A stretch of 64,000 nt of DNA. Origin: Alphaproteobacteria bacterium US3C007 (GTDB lineage Bacteria > Pseudomonadota > Alphaproteobacteria > Rhodobacterales > Rhodobacteraceae). Location: the NCBI GenBank assembly GCA_034423775.1, contig CP139918.1, positions 186,001-250,000 on the forward strand. The letters run 5' to 3'. Under the pieces are notes generated by a model. That model was not told the origin of the DNA. It searched no databases and saw only the letters and a program-made list of their open reading frames with translations. Positions 16,929 through 25,952 of the stretch are shown here, piece by piece. The translations under genes were made by a program, and so were the position numbers. The first letter of the stretch is position 1. Each line of letters opens with the position of its first letter.

Positions 16929-18235
16929 TCTGCCGCTGCTCCATAAGGCACATTTTGCCCCCCATAACGGCGCACGCGCAGATTGCACTGCTCGGCATGC
17001 CCCACAAAACCTTCCAACATGCATAAACGGCTGCCATAGGCACCAATTTCAGCCGCAGCCGCATCGGTTAAAACCTTTTGGTAGCTATGCGTTTTCAGGA
17101 ATTTTCCAACCCAGAGGCCACCCGTATACCGGCCCGCCTTTTTGGTCGGCAATGTATGATTGGTGCCGATCACCTTATCCCCATTTGCCACATTGGTGCG
17201 GGCACCCAAAAATAAAGCGCCATAACAGGTCATATGTTCCAAAAACCAATCATCACGATCCGTCATCACCTGCACATGTTCTGAAGCGATATCATCAGCC
17301 ACCTGCAGCATTTCTTCATAGGTCTCGCATAAGATCACTTCGCCATAATCTTCCCAGCTCACTTTCGCCGTGCCGGCGGTGGGCAAAATACGCAGGATGC
17401 GATCAATCTCAGCCAATGTTTGCTCGGCCAATTTCCGCGAATTGGTCACCAAAACCGCGGGTGAATTATATCCATGCTCTGCTTGGCCCAGCAAATCAGT
17501 GGCGCAGAGCTCCGCATCTACGGTGTCATCCGCGATCACCATCGTTTCAGTGGGACCTGCAAATAAGTCAATCCCAACGCGCCCAAAAAGCTGGCGCTTT
17601 GCCTCGGCTACAAAGGCATTGCCCGGCCCCACAAGCAAATGCACCGGATCAATACTCTGCGTCCCAAGCGCCATCGCCCCAACGGCCTGAATGCCCCCCA
17701 ATACGTAGATTTCATGCGCCCCGCCCAAATGCATCGCGGCGATCACCGCAGGGTTTGGTTCGCCGTTAAAAGGCGGCGTGGCTGCGATAATACGCGGCAC
17801 TCCTGCAACGCTGGCAGTGGCAACCGACATATGCGCCGAAGCTACCATCGGAAATTTACCGCCCGGCACATAGCATCCAACAGATTGCACCGGGATGTTT
17901 TTATGCCCCAAGATCACGCCAGGCAGCGTTTCCACTTCAATATCCAACATACTGTCGCGCTGCGCCTGCGCAAAATTGCGCACTTGCTCTTGGGCGAATT
18001 TAATATCCTCCATATCGCGCTTTGACACTGTGGCGATGATCGTTTGCACCTCATCCTCGGTGAGGCGGTAGGTTGGGCGATCATAATTATCAAATTTTAC
18101 CGCCAATTCATGCACGGCCTCATCTCCGCGCATCTCGATATCTTTCAGCGTTGTGGCAACCGCAGTGGCCACTTTAGCATCATCTTCGGCTCGATCCGCC
18201 TCGGGCTTACCCCGCTTTAAATATTCAACCGTCAT
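16925..18235 (-). CDS. histidinol-dehydrogenase-family enzyme, HpsN-like (sulfopropanediol 3-dehydrogenase type)
   Basis: 436 aa, an NAD- and zinc-dependent oxidoreductase that takes a primary alcohol to a carboxylate in two steps. HisD features are retained: LLGQAEHG (zinc ligands), SEHVQ (catalytic Glu-His) and [18 protein letters not shown] (His ligand). The sequence (start [14 protein letters not shown], plus [20 protein letters not shown]) is much closer to my memory of HpsN, which oxidises (R)-sulfopropanediol to (R)-sulfolactate in roseobacters, than to biosynthetic HisD. No his genes are nearby. Start: ATG 18235 with AAGGA about 10 bases ahead; a longer frame to 18340 would overlap the upstream gene. 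The substrate may differ from sulfopropanediol, because no sulfonate genes are seen here. Confidence 0.85.
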   Translation of the reverse strand: MTVEYLKRGKPEADRAEDDAKVATAVATTLKDIEMRGDEAVHELAVKFDNYDRPTYRLTEDEVQTIIATVSKRDMEDIKFAQEQVRNFAQAQRDSMLDIEVETLPGVILGHKNIPVQSVGCYVPGGKFPMVASAHMSVATASVAGVPRIIAATPPFNGEPNPAVIAAMHLGGAHEIYVLGGIQAVGAMALGTQSIDPVHLLVGPGNAFVAEAKRQLFGRVGIDLFAGPTETMVIADDTVDAELCATDLLGQAEHGYNSPAVLVTNSRKLAEQTLAEIDRILRILPTAGTAKVSWEDYGEVILCETYEEMLQVADDIASEHVQVMTDRDDWFLEHMTCYGALFLGARTNVANGDKVIGTNHTLPTKKAGRYTGGLWVGKFLKTHSYQKVLTDAAAAEIGAYGSRLCMLEGFVGHAEQCNLRVRRYGGQNVPYGAAAE

Positions 18236-18236
18236 C

Positions 18237-18845
18237 TTACCCATCCTTCCCATCAGGGCTTGGCGCTTGACGCGCGCCCCGGTCATAAGCTTCCCAACCT
18301 TCGCCGCCAAACACATCATGGCCAAGCTGAGCCAGAACATGGGGGAAATCCACCATCACCCAATTGTCAGAGATCTTACCATCCTCCACTTTCCAAAAAT
18401 CCATATAGCGGATTTCAATGCGCTTTCCCGTCGCTTCAATGCCCATAAAGCATCCGCTATGGGTGGCTTCCTGGCGCCCGAAAGCCGCCGCCCATTCGCC
18501 CATAAACAGCCGCGCTTCATCAACGCACACCTTATCTGAAAAGGCGGCTTGAAACGGCTTTTGCCAATTTTTCTGAAATTCTGTCAGGCCAGACTTCGTG
18601 CCACAGCCTGCATTGCCCATCCAGCGGAAGCTATCACTGAAAAACTCTCCAATATCGGCGATCCGGTGATCGTTCAACCCATCCACCATGGCCTCGATAA
18701 CGGCCCGCGTTTCGTCTGTTTTAGACATATCCGTCTCGCGGCTGAGCGTGGCTTGCTCTGGGCGGGTGCCCTTCATGCGCCCAAGCTCCTGTTTAAGCGT
18801 TTTTGAGCATCTGCAACTTTCATCTTTATCTGTTGGCACATCCAA
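18237..18845 (-). CDS. SnoaL/NTF2-like protein, single domain (cluster paralogue 3)
   Basis: About 202 aa, one NTF2-like domain preceded by a roughly 40-residue polar N-terminus. The domain shows [61 protein letters not shown] and HDVFGG, the same C-terminal signature as in the two-domain paralogues. The start is uncertain: 18845 (AAGG six bases ahead, 16 bases after the permease stop), 18776 or 18728 (the Met before SKTDETRAV, where the domain proper begins). The stop lies one base before the HpsN-like start. Its place between transport genes and the dehydrogenase argues for a role early in the pathway. Confidence 0.8.
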   Translation of the reverse strand: MDVPTDKDESCRCSKTLKQELGRMKGTRPEQATLSRETDMSKTDETRAVIEAMVDGLNDHRIADIGEFFSDSFRWMGNAGCGTKSGLTEFQKNWQKPFQAAFSDKVCVDEARLFMGEWAAAFGRQEATHSGCFMGIEATGKRIEIRYMDFWKVEDGKISDNWVMVDFPHVLAQLGHDVFGGEGWEAYDRGARQAPSPDGKDG

Positions 18846-18861
18846 ACCTTACCCGCGCAGC

Positions 18862-19767
18862 TCATCCCTTCACCGCCCCTTGTGTCAGGCCCGATACAAT
18901 CTGACGCTGAAAAAACATCACCAGGATAAACAATGGCGCTGTAGCTGAGACCACAGAAGCCACAGCAAACATGATGTTACCCTCTGTATAGGTTGTCCCC
19001 AAAAACGCCGCCACCTGTGGCACCATCGTACGGTTTTCTTCCGATAAAAGCATCGCGGTAACCGCAAAATCATTATAGGCCAGTAAAAAGCTGAACAATC
19101 CTGTGGTAATCACACCCGGCCACATCACCGGAATAATCACGTGCCGAAAGGCTTGGAATTGCGTGCAGCCATCAACCTTTGCGCTTTCATCTAATTCTTT
19201 AGGAATATTTTGAAAAAACGAATGCAGCATCCAAAGCGTGAAAGGCTGATTTATGGCCACCAGAACAATAATCGTGGTTGGCATCAAACCCCAGACATTC
19301 CACTGAAAAAACGGAAGCATATATCCGGCGACCAATGTGATGGGAGGCATTGCGCGAAAAATCAGAGCCGTGATCAATAAAATAAATGTATATCGATAAT
19401 TAGAACGCGATAGCGCATATCCACCCAACGTTCCGATTGTCAGAGACGTACAAACCACAAAAAAACATATGATGAACGTGTTGATGACATTTCGGTAAAA
19501 AGATTCTTGAACCCATGCGCCCTTATATCCTGCATCCGTGAAGGGGCTGCCATATTCGGCCTTGGTACGTTCGCCCGTTAAGGCATAAGTCCAATCAGCA
19601 ATGGAGAAAAAATCAAGTTCAACTTTAAAGCTGCCCCACGCTGTCCATAAAAAAGGAAAAGCGGCCATAATCAGCCAAAGGCCCGCAAATCCGTAAATCA
19701 AGATTTGCAAACCAAGAGGTTGCTTGCGGGCGCGGCTACTCATCTTAAGTTTTTCCTTTGAAATCAT
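18862..19767 (-). CDS. sugar-type ABC transporter permease (MalG-like)
   Basis: 301 aa with six membrane segments and the cytoplasmic coupling helix (EAA loop) around DGCTQFQAFRHVIIPVMWPG. The first helix follows a short basic N-terminus. It belongs to the CUT1 carbohydrate-importer class; the partner permease is immediately upstream. The start at 19767 overlaps the end of the partner gene by 23 bases; an ATG nine codons later (at 19743) would avoid most of the overlap. It forms the membrane channel together with the partner for the ligand delivered by the binding protein at 20830. Confidence 0.93.
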   Translation of the reverse strand: MISKEKLKMSSRARKQPLGLQILIYGFAGLWLIMAAFPFLWTAWGSFKVELDFFSIADWTYALTGERTKAEYGSPFTDAGYKGAWVQESFYRNVINTFIICFFVVCTSLTIGTLGGYALSRSNYRYTFILLITALIFRAMPPITLVAGYMLPFFQWNVWGLMPTTIIVLVAINQPFTLWMLHSFFQNIPKELDESAKVDGCTQFQAFRHVIIPVMWPGVITTGLFSFLLAYNDFAVTAMLLSEENRTMVPQVAAFLGTTYTEGNIMFAVASVVSATAPLFILVMFFQRQIVSGLTQGAVKG

Positions 19768-20770
19768 TCCATGTGCGCACCAAAACCGGCAACAATAAAA
19801 TTGACACGCCGATAATGGTCAGCACTGAAGAAGCCGATGCCGATGATAATTGGCGCGTTTCTCCACCCAGATCATTGAAGATAAACCAGCTGATACTGGT
19901 CGCATGCGCGGCAGCATTAAACCCCACAATCGGTTCAAAAACGCGAAAATTATCCATCAATTGAATCAAGGCCACGAAGGTGACCAACGGCATCAAATGC
20001 GGAACCACAACATATCGAATGCGCTGTAAGCGCGTTGCACCATCGATTTCTGCAGCCTCAATCTGATCCATCGGCAAGGTTTGTAAACCTGCGTAGAAAA
20101 TAACAAAAGCAAACGGCGCTGCATGCCAAATACCGTAGACAATTAAGGAGATCCACATCAACCCTGTTGAAGCTTTAAGAGAAAGGTCAGGATCTGATAC
20201 AAGCCATTGCACCGCAGTGCCCAAAATGCCTCGGCTGTCAATCATCCAAAACAGCACCAACGCCCCGATCAAAGGCGTAACCACAAAGGGCAGAAGCGAG
20301 AAGAAGATGACCAAACCCCTTATGCGAGCATGCAAAGAGTTAACGGCTAACGCGATCAACAAACCGAGAATTATGACAAATGGAGTTACCACAAACGTGA
20401 AGGTAAGGGTAAAGCCCATAGCTCGGTAGAAAGGTAAGTTCCCCAATCTGCTGAAAAATTGCGACAAGCTATCGCTAGAACTCCAAGCAGCGTTAACTTC
20501 ACTAATGGCGAGATGCCCTCTATCAAGGTAAATTTCTAAACCAGAAAAACGACCCAAGGGTTGCTTCGCGCGTAATTCAGACGTTGCTTCATGATTAATC
20601 GATATGACTTCTTTACAACCAAATGGACCGCAATTTTTGACAGTTTCCATAACGGCTTCATGAGGAATGAAAATAGACTGTGCAATTACTGACAGGATTG
20701 GCATCGCAATGAAAAAAAACATTGCGATGCCTGTAGGCAAAAAAAACCAAAAGAAAGCTCTGTGTTTCAT
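19745..20770 (-). CDS. sugar-type ABC transporter permease (MalF-like)
   Basis: 341 aa with six predicted membrane segments. A sizeable periplasmic insert between segments 1 and 2 (about residues 30-110: NCGPFGCKEVISINHEATSE) contains two cysteines, CGPFGC, that could form a disulfide. The EAA loop is AAEIDGATRLQRIRYVVVPH. It pairs with the MalG-like gene that overlaps its 3' end. CUT1-type importers carry oligosaccharides, polyols, glycerol phosphate and related polar compounds; the ligand here is not known. Confidence 0.92.
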   Translation of the reverse strand: MKHRAFFWFFLPTGIAMFFFIAMPILSVIAQSIFIPHEAVMETVKNCGPFGCKEVISINHEATSELRAKQPLGRFSGLEIYLDRGHLAISEVNAAWSSSDSLSQFFSRLGNLPFYRAMGFTLTFTFVVTPFVIILGLLIALAVNSLHARIRGLVIFFSLLPFVVTPLIGALVLFWMIDSRGILGTAVQWLVSDPDLSLKASTGLMWISLIVYGIWHAAPFAFVIFYAGLQTLPMDQIEAAEIDGATRLQRIRYVVVPHLMPLVTFVALIQLMDNFRVFEPIVGFNAAAHATSISWFIFNDLGGETRQLSSASASSVLTIIGVSILLLPVLVRTWNDFKGKT

Positions 20771-20829
20771 AACAATTTGATCAGCTATAAAATTTGGCAG
20801 AGGGCATAACGCCCACTGCCAATTTTTGC

Positions 20830-22056
20830 TTACTTCAATAGTCCTTTTTCTTTTGCCGCAGCATTATAGGCCGCAGTTATATCTGCCAGTGCCTGTTCTG
20901 CGCTCTCATTACCCTGCATAAAATCAGACAGCTCACTACCTAACGCTGAATGTAACAAAGGCTGTTGTGGCAGAGAGGGGTATGGTTCTGTTGTGCGGCC
21001 CGCCGCATCGAAAACCCCTAACGCAGCAGGTGTTGGCTCATAACCATCAATCAACCAAACGGCCTGCAACGCTGTTTCATCGTTTATCATTTCAGGGCGT
21101 ATGGCGTGAACTAAGGCTTTAAAGCTTGCTTCAGCTTCCTCATCCGAAATGTTTTTTGCGATCGAAAATCCGTCCCACCATAGTGTAGCCGCGCTAGTAT
21201 CACCGCCTCCAACAGTCATAGGGCCCGCTATTTTAAAGCCGTCTTTGACATCTTGAGGCACACCATCTACCTCAACCATTGTGGCCGCTCGCGAGCCCCA
21301 CATGTTCATCAAAGCTACGTTCCCTGCGCGGAATTCTGCATTTGTAGCATTGCTGTCATGCGTAAGAAAATCTGGGTTCATATATTCGCTCAACGCCTTC
21401 AACATGTTTAATGTCGCAACGCCTTTTTCGTTTTCAATAGAAAGTTCGGCAGTTGCACCGTTGTATAATTCTCCGCCATGGCCAAAATACATATTGATGA
21501 ATTCTGTTGCCAGATTCCAACCCGCTGCATACGCACCGCCCACCGGATTTTCCATAAGGCCTTGCTCACGGATCATCTTCGCGGCCGCTAGCAGTTCTTC
21601 ATACGTTTTAGGTGGCTCAACACCGATTGCATCAAGAACATCAGATCGGTAAATCAAATGAGCTGCATTAGCCATAAATGCCACTGCCATGACTTTTCCA
21701 TCGATTGTAATCAATTGGTTCGGCATCAAACTCTGACCGTGTTTTAAAACAAGATCATCAAGGGGCCTGACGAGATCTTCGTTAAGCATCGTGGTCAAAA
21801 CTGAGTTATTATTGATTACCGCTGTAAACTCGGCAGGGTTTCCCTGCATACCAGCAACGTTAATTTTCTGGTGGTCAGCAGTTAAATTTGTATTCACCTC
21901 AGCACCGCTGCATTCCTGCGCGCCGGCCCCTACGGTTTGAATCGCAGGAAATTCATTGCCCACGATACTCACCCGCGCCGATATCTCACACGCGAATGAA
22001 GACGTTCCCGCCATCACCGCCAAGGCGCTAACGAGCGCTACTTTTTTCAAAAACAT
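20830..22056 (-). CDS. periplasmic substrate-binding protein of the ABC importer
   Basis: 408 aa. Signal peptide at residues 1-22 (MFLKKVALVSALAVMAG, then TSSFA), exported to the periplasm. The mature part is a family 1 extracellular binding protein: KINVAGMQGNPAEFTAVINN, TYEELLAAAKMIREQGLMEN, FRAGNVALMNMWGSRAATMV. Four cysteines near the N-terminus and none later suggest a local disulfide. Start: ATG at 22056 with a clear GGGAG; the open frame extends to 22212 but that part lacks signal-peptide character. It is the component that sets specificity, so it is the best protein for finding the ligand. Confidence 0.93.
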   Translation of the reverse strand: MFLKKVALVSALAVMAGTSSFACEISARVSIVGNEFPAIQTVGAGAQECSGAEVNTNLTADHQKINVAGMQGNPAEFTAVINNNSVLTTMLNEDLVRPLDDLVLKHGQSLMPNQLITIDGKVMAVAFMANAAHLIYRSDVLDAIGVEPPKTYEELLAAAKMIREQGLMENPVGGAYAAGWNLATEFINMYFGHGGELYNGATAELSIENEKGVATLNMLKALSEYMNPDFLTHDSNATNAEFRAGNVALMNMWGSRAATMVEVDGVPQDVKDGFKIAGPMTVGGGDTSAATLWWDGFSIAKNISDEEAEASFKALVHAIRPEMINDETALQAVWLIDGYEPTPAALGVFDAAGRTTEPYPSLPQQPLLHSALGSELSDFMQGNESAEQALADITAAYNAAAKEKGLLK

Positions 22057-22135
22057 CTTGTCTGTCTCCCTAGTTGCGGATGTGCTGGAACCCGGCCATC
22101 CGATTGCACCGTCTAAAACGGCAGTTATAAGGGAC

Positions 22136-23185
22136 TTAGCCCCCAATTCGCGCCCCTGTTTGAGCATCAAACAAGTGACACAATTCTGATGGAATCCGAA
22201 AAGAAACCTCATCTTCTATCGCAGCACGGTAATTTTTATCAGCCTTCACCGCGACCAAAGCCCCGGATAAGCGCACCGAAACCATGGTCGCATCGCCCAA
22301 TAATTCCTGTGTATAAATCGGTGCTGTTATATTGCCATCCACCTCAACGACCTGTGCATCTTCGGCGCGAAACCCTAAAGTGACAGGTCCGTCTGGAACC
22401 TCGCCAACCTCGATCTGTGTATGCTCAGCGCTGAAAACTCCTTTCGACACCTGACCTTCAATCAAATTCATTGCAGGATTTCCGATAAAACTTGCAACAA
22501 AGGCATTTGCTGGACGATCGTAAATTTCTGTGGGCGAGCCAACCTGCTGCACCACCCCTTCCTTCATCACCACAACACGGTCCGCCAAGGTCATCGCTTC
22601 GATCTGATCATGGGTCACATAAATTGTAGTAACCTTCAATTCATGGCTCAGGTTTTTGATTTGTGCCCGAGTCGAGACGCGCAATTTAGCATCCAAATTT
22701 GAAAGGGGCTCATCCATTAAAAACAGATTTGGTTCGCGAACGATCGCGCGCCCCAAAGCCACACGCTGGCGCTGACCACCGGACAACTCTGCCGGTTTCC
22801 GGTGCAAAAACTCGTCCAACTCAACCATTGCGCTGGCACGGCGCACTTTTGCATCATGCAATTTGGGGTCGGTGCCGCGTACCTTCAGAGGGAACCGAAT
22901 GTTTTCATAAACATTCATATTCGGGTAAAGCGCATAGCTTTGAAACACCATTGCAACATCTCGGTCTTTTGGCTCAAGATCGTTGATCCGCTTGCCATCC
23001 ACTATAATGTCACCTGATGTGGCATCTTCTAGCCCCGCGATCATCCGCATTGTGGTCGTCTTTCCGCAGCCCGAGGGACCAAGCAGAACCAAAAACTCTT
23101 TATCTGCAATGGTAAGGTTGAAATCATCCACACCAACAAAACTGCCCCATCGCTTTGACAGGTTACGCAACTGGATTTCAGCCAT
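22136..23185 (-). CDS. ABC transporter ATPase, MalK/UgpC type
   Basis: 349 aa. Walker A GPSGCGKTTT near residue 39, Q-loop, signature LSGGQRQRVALGRAI, Walker B LFLMDEPLSNLDAKLR and switch His in TIYVTHDQIEAM. A C-terminal TOBE/OB-fold regulatory domain (GFRAEDAQVVEVDG, ELLGDATMVSVRL) is the mark of the CUT1 subfamily. Start: ATG 23185 with GGGGAG ahead; the frame continues to 23326 without support. It is the first gene of the minus-strand set, so the promoter lies in 23186-23302, shared with the divergent SnoaL gene. Confidence 0.94.
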   Translation of the reverse strand: MAEIQLRNLSKRWGSFVGVDDFNLTIADKEFLVLLGPSGCGKTTTMRMIAGLEDATSGDIIVDGKRINDLEPKDRDVAMVFQSYALYPNMNVYENIRFPLKVRGTDPKLHDAKVRRASAMVELDEFLHRKPAELSGGQRQRVALGRAIVREPNLFLMDEPLSNLDAKLRVSTRAQIKNLSHELKVTTIYVTHDQIEAMTLADRVVVMKEGVVQQVGSPTEIYDRPANAFVASFIGNPAMNLIEGQVSKGVFSAEHTQIEVGEVPDGPVTLGFRAEDAQVVEVDGNITAPIYTQELLGDATMVSVRLSGALVAVKADKNYRAAIEDEVSFRIPSELCHLFDAQTGARIGG

Positions 23186-23260
23186 TAATTCTCCCCAACG
23201 AAAATTCTTGTATCCGCCGAAGCAAACACTAGACTCAGAACATTGAATTTGGCAAGTAGT

Positions 23261-23281
23261 TTTCGCATACGCATGCAAAAT
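23261..23281. promoter_or_regulatory. palindrome in the divergent promoter region, candidate LacI-family operator
   Basis: TTTTCGCAT at 23261-23269 and ATGCAAAA at 23274-23281 form an inverted repeat (core GCAT-ACGC-ATGC flanked by TTTT/AAAA, with one extra base in the left arm). The size and even symmetry fit a LacI-family site. It sits 22 bases before the plus-strand start and about 76 before the ATPase start, where one repressor dimer could control both directions. No second copy was noticed. Confidence 0.45.
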
Positions 23282-23302
23282 TATAGCCAAGCAGAGGTAG
23301 AT

Positions 23303-24310
23303 ATGAACTTTTCCGAACAAAAACAATTGGTTAAAAAATTTTATGCAGATCTAGATGCCGCCTCTGAACAGGATCTTCCAGCGATCGTAAAACAATATTG
23401 CGGCGCCGATTATTTTTGGCGTGGTTTTCATCCTTTCAACGAGCTGCAAGGTGCAGAGCAAGTTGCAACAACGTTTTGGCAACCCCTGCGCACAGCCTTG
23501 ACCTCACTGCAACGCCGTATGGATATTTTTATGGCGGGTGAGAATAAACTGCCCAACCATGAGGGCGTTTGGGTGATCTCGATGGGCCATTTGATGGGAT
23601 TGTTTGATGCCCCATGGTTGGGTCTCGCGCCAACTGGTAAGATTGCAATGCTGCGCTATTGCGAATTTCATAAAGTTGAACAGGGCAAAATCACAGAAAC
23701 CGCGATGTTTTTTGATATCCCACATCTGATGATGCAAGCCGGTTTAAGCCCGTTTCCACCGCAAACCGCCGCGCATTTGGTTCAACCCGGCCCAGTGACT
23801 CATGAGGGGTTAATGTTTGATCCGCAGGATCCAGAAGAAGGGCGTAAAACGCTGGCTACGATCGACTATATGGTTGGCGATATAAAAACCTGGAAAGGCG
23901 GGCGCGAGGAGCCATTGGTCGATGAACTGCGCCGCAGTTGGACAGAAGATATGATCTGGTGGGGGCCTGCTGGCATTGGTGCCACCTATACAATTGAGCG
24001 CTATGCAAAGCAGCATTCCGGCCCCTTTCGCGCAGGGTTTAAAGACCGTATTTTCAATGGGCATCTCTGCCGGATTGCCGAGGGTCAATTTGGTGGATTC
24101 TTTGGTTGGCCAAACCTGAGCCTCACGCCAACCGGCGGCTTTATGGGCATGCCGGCCAGCACTTTAGCGGGAGATATGCGGGTTATTGACATGTATCGGC
24201 GCGAAGGAGACAAACTGGCCGAGAATTGGATTTTTATCGATCTGCTTCATTTTTGGAAAATGCAGGGGGTGGATATTCTAGAGCGCATGCAAACCGTTCC
24301 ACGCACCTAA
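23303..24310 (+). CDS. SnoaL/NTF2-like protein, two domains (cluster paralogue 4, divergent)
   Basis: 335 aa. Domain 1 has YFWRGFHPFNELQGAEQV, WLGLAPTGKIAMLRYCEFHK and VEQGKITETAMFFDIPHLMM; domain 2 has WWGPAGIGATYTIERYAKQH and MRVIDMYRREGDKLAENWIF, then IDLLHFWKMQGVDILERM. Nearly every block has a counterpart in paralogue 2 at 15849, so the two are clear homologues. Start: ATG 23303 behind AGAGG; an earlier ATG at 23243 would run through the putative operator. It is transcribed away from the importer, probably under the same regulator. With paralogue 2 it could form a hetero-oligomer or act on successive intermediates. Confidence 0.84.
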   Translation: MNFSEQKQLVKKFYADLDAASEQDLPAIVKQYCGADYFWRGFHPFNELQGAEQVATTFWQPLRTALTSLQRRMDIFMAGENKLPNHEGVWVISMGHLMGLFDAPWLGLAPTGKIAMLRYCEFHKVEQGKITETAMFFDIPHLMMQAGLSPFPPQTAAHLVQPGPVTHEGLMFDPQDPEEGRKTLATIDYMVGDIKTWKGGREEPLVDELRRSWTEDMIWWGPAGIGATYTIERYAKQHSGPFRAGFKDRIFNGHLCRIAEGQFGGFFGWPNLSLTPTGGFMGMPASTLAGDMRVIDMYRREGDKLAENWIFIDLLHFWKMQGVDILERMQTVPRT

Positions 24311-24800
24311 GGCATCTGCAGGCTGCCCCCACTTTGGCCAAAGGAGCTATGATTACGCAAAATTTTAGATTGATAACAGCCTATCTTTTGCAAATTCTCT
24401 TTCCAAATACCGCAAGGAGCTCCGGACAAGGCCAACCCGACCAATGCTTTTGCAAAACATCAGCCAACAGGAAGCAGGCAAACCCCGCTGTAGCCTTAAA
24501 GGCATTTTGCTGCTTGGCGGCTGCGCCTATAGCGGTGACATCGCGCCACCACACGGTGCCATCTTGGCCCAGACGCGGCACCCAATGGTGCCACTAATAC
24601 CAAAGTACATCAAGAAAAACGCTGCGCATATTTGAACGCACCGTCGCGCTGGCTATGAAAGCAAAACCCATATGCGTTTTAAAAATAAATTTATTTCTTC
24701 CAAATCACTATCCCTCTATCTTTTGTACGATGCGCCTGCGGTAAAAACTGCCAGGACGGGCTTTTGAAACCACAACACGCAAGGAATAGGGATCTTCACA
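24311..24800. other. 490-base gap before the CoA-transferase gene
   Basis: No gene I can support. Frames on both strands reach 60-120 codons but lack ribosome sites and family resemblance. The last bases (AAGGAATAGGG, about 24780-24790) supply the ribosome site for the next gene. The promoter for the CoA-transferase/acyl-CoA dehydrogenase pair should lie here. Confidence 0.45.
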
Positions 24801-25952
24801 ATGGGTCTAAACAAAGAACTGGATGGATTTATGGTGGTCTCGCTAGAACAGGCGGTGGCAGCACCTTATTGCGGCACCTTGCTGGCTGATGCAGGGGCCA
24901 GAGTGATCAAGGTAGAGCGGCCAGAGGGGGATTTTGCGCGGGGCTATGATGCGGGCGCAAATGGTCAAAGCGCCATTTTTGCCTGGCTCAATCGTGGAAA
25001 AGAATCGATCGCTCTGAATTTAAAAACGCCGGAAGACACCGCTTTACTCTGCCGGATTTTGAAAAATGCAGATGTATTTCTGTCAAACCTCGCACCAGGT
25101 GCAATTGATCGCTTGGGGCTTACAGGCTCAAAGCTGCGGCGGGATAATCCCGGCCTGATCAGCTGCACCATCACAGGCTATGGCGATACGGGCGATGCGG
25201 CGCAAAAGAAAGCCTATGATTTTCTCGTCCAAGCAGAAGCCGGCATCTGCGCGGTCACCGGCACACCAGATGCCCCGGCCCGCGTTGGTGTATCGCTAAG
25301 CGATCTTGCCACGGGTTTGACGGCCTTCTCAGCTATTTTGCGCGCGCTGTTACAACGCGGCAAAACAGGCCAGGGCGTTGATCTGAAGATCTCGATGTTT
25401 GATGTCATGGCCGACTGGATGAATATGCCGCTTCTGGCGCATCGCTATATGGGCGGAGCGCCCGATCGCATGGGGCTAAAACATAGCTTCATCGCACCCT
25501 ATGGTGCGTTTCGCTGCGCGAATGGCGCTGTTATTTTGATTTCGGTTCAAAACAATCGAGAATTCACCGCGTTATGTGAGCAGGTTCTTCAGCAACCGCA
25601 GCTTCCCACGGATCCAAGATTTTCTGAAAACACCGCCCGCTATGCCAACCGCATCGCACTAGAGGCGATTGTAAACGCTGTTTTTGAAGGTTTCAGCAGC
25701 GCAGAAATGGTACAAAAGCTTGACGCGGCAAAAATTGCCAATGCGCGGTTAAATTCGGTTGCCGAGCTTTCAGAGCATCCCTTTTTAAAAAATTCAAACG
25801 CCATTATTGGCGGAATGCCAATCGACATGGCCGCCCTACCGGTTGCCACAATGGGCGGCACCGCAAAGCATGTGCCAGACCTTAATGCCGATGGCGCTGC
25901 TTTGCGTCATGAATTCTCACTCCCCTCGCAACAGGCCTCGGACATCCCATGA
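24801..25952 (+). CDS. class III CoA-transferase (CaiB/BaiF family)
   Basis: 383 aa. Enzymes of this family move CoA between carboxylic acids through an aspartyl-CoA anhydride. The catalytic Asp is in KKAYDFLVQAEAG (near residue 140). Family blocks include VVSLEQAVAAPYCGTLLADA, GARVIKVERPEGDFARGYD, LNRGKESIALNLK and SMFDVMADWMNMP. It overlaps the next gene by ATGA (25949-25952), so it is co-translated with an acyl-CoA dehydrogenase. The pair would activate an acid to its CoA ester and then desaturate it. It directly follows the SnoaL cluster in the divergent direction and might process a product of that pathway; this link is by position only. Confidence 0.93.
   Translation: MGLNKELDGFMVVSLEQAVAAPYCGTLLADAGARVIKVERPEGDFARGYDAGANGQSAIFAWLNRGKESIALNLKTPEDTALLCRILKNADVFLSNLAPGAIDRLGLTGSKLRRDNPGLISCTITGYGDTGDAAQKKAYDFLVQAEAGICAVTGTPDAPARVGVSLSDLATGLTAFSAILRALLQRGKTGQGVDLKISMFDVMADWMNMPLLAHRYMGGAPDRMGLKHSFIAPYGAFRCANGAVILISVQNNREFTALCEQVLQQPQLPTDPRFSENTARYANRIALEAIVNAVFEGFSSAEMVQKLDAAKIANARLNSVAELSEHPFLKNSNAIIGGMPIDMAALPVATMGGTAKHVPDLNADGAALRHEFSLPSQQASDIP

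Noticed and set aside
24226..24597. A 123-codon plus-strand frame after the fourth SnoaL gene.
   Set aside because: It begins inside the SnoaL gene in another phase, and the rest is low-complexity and unlike known proteins.
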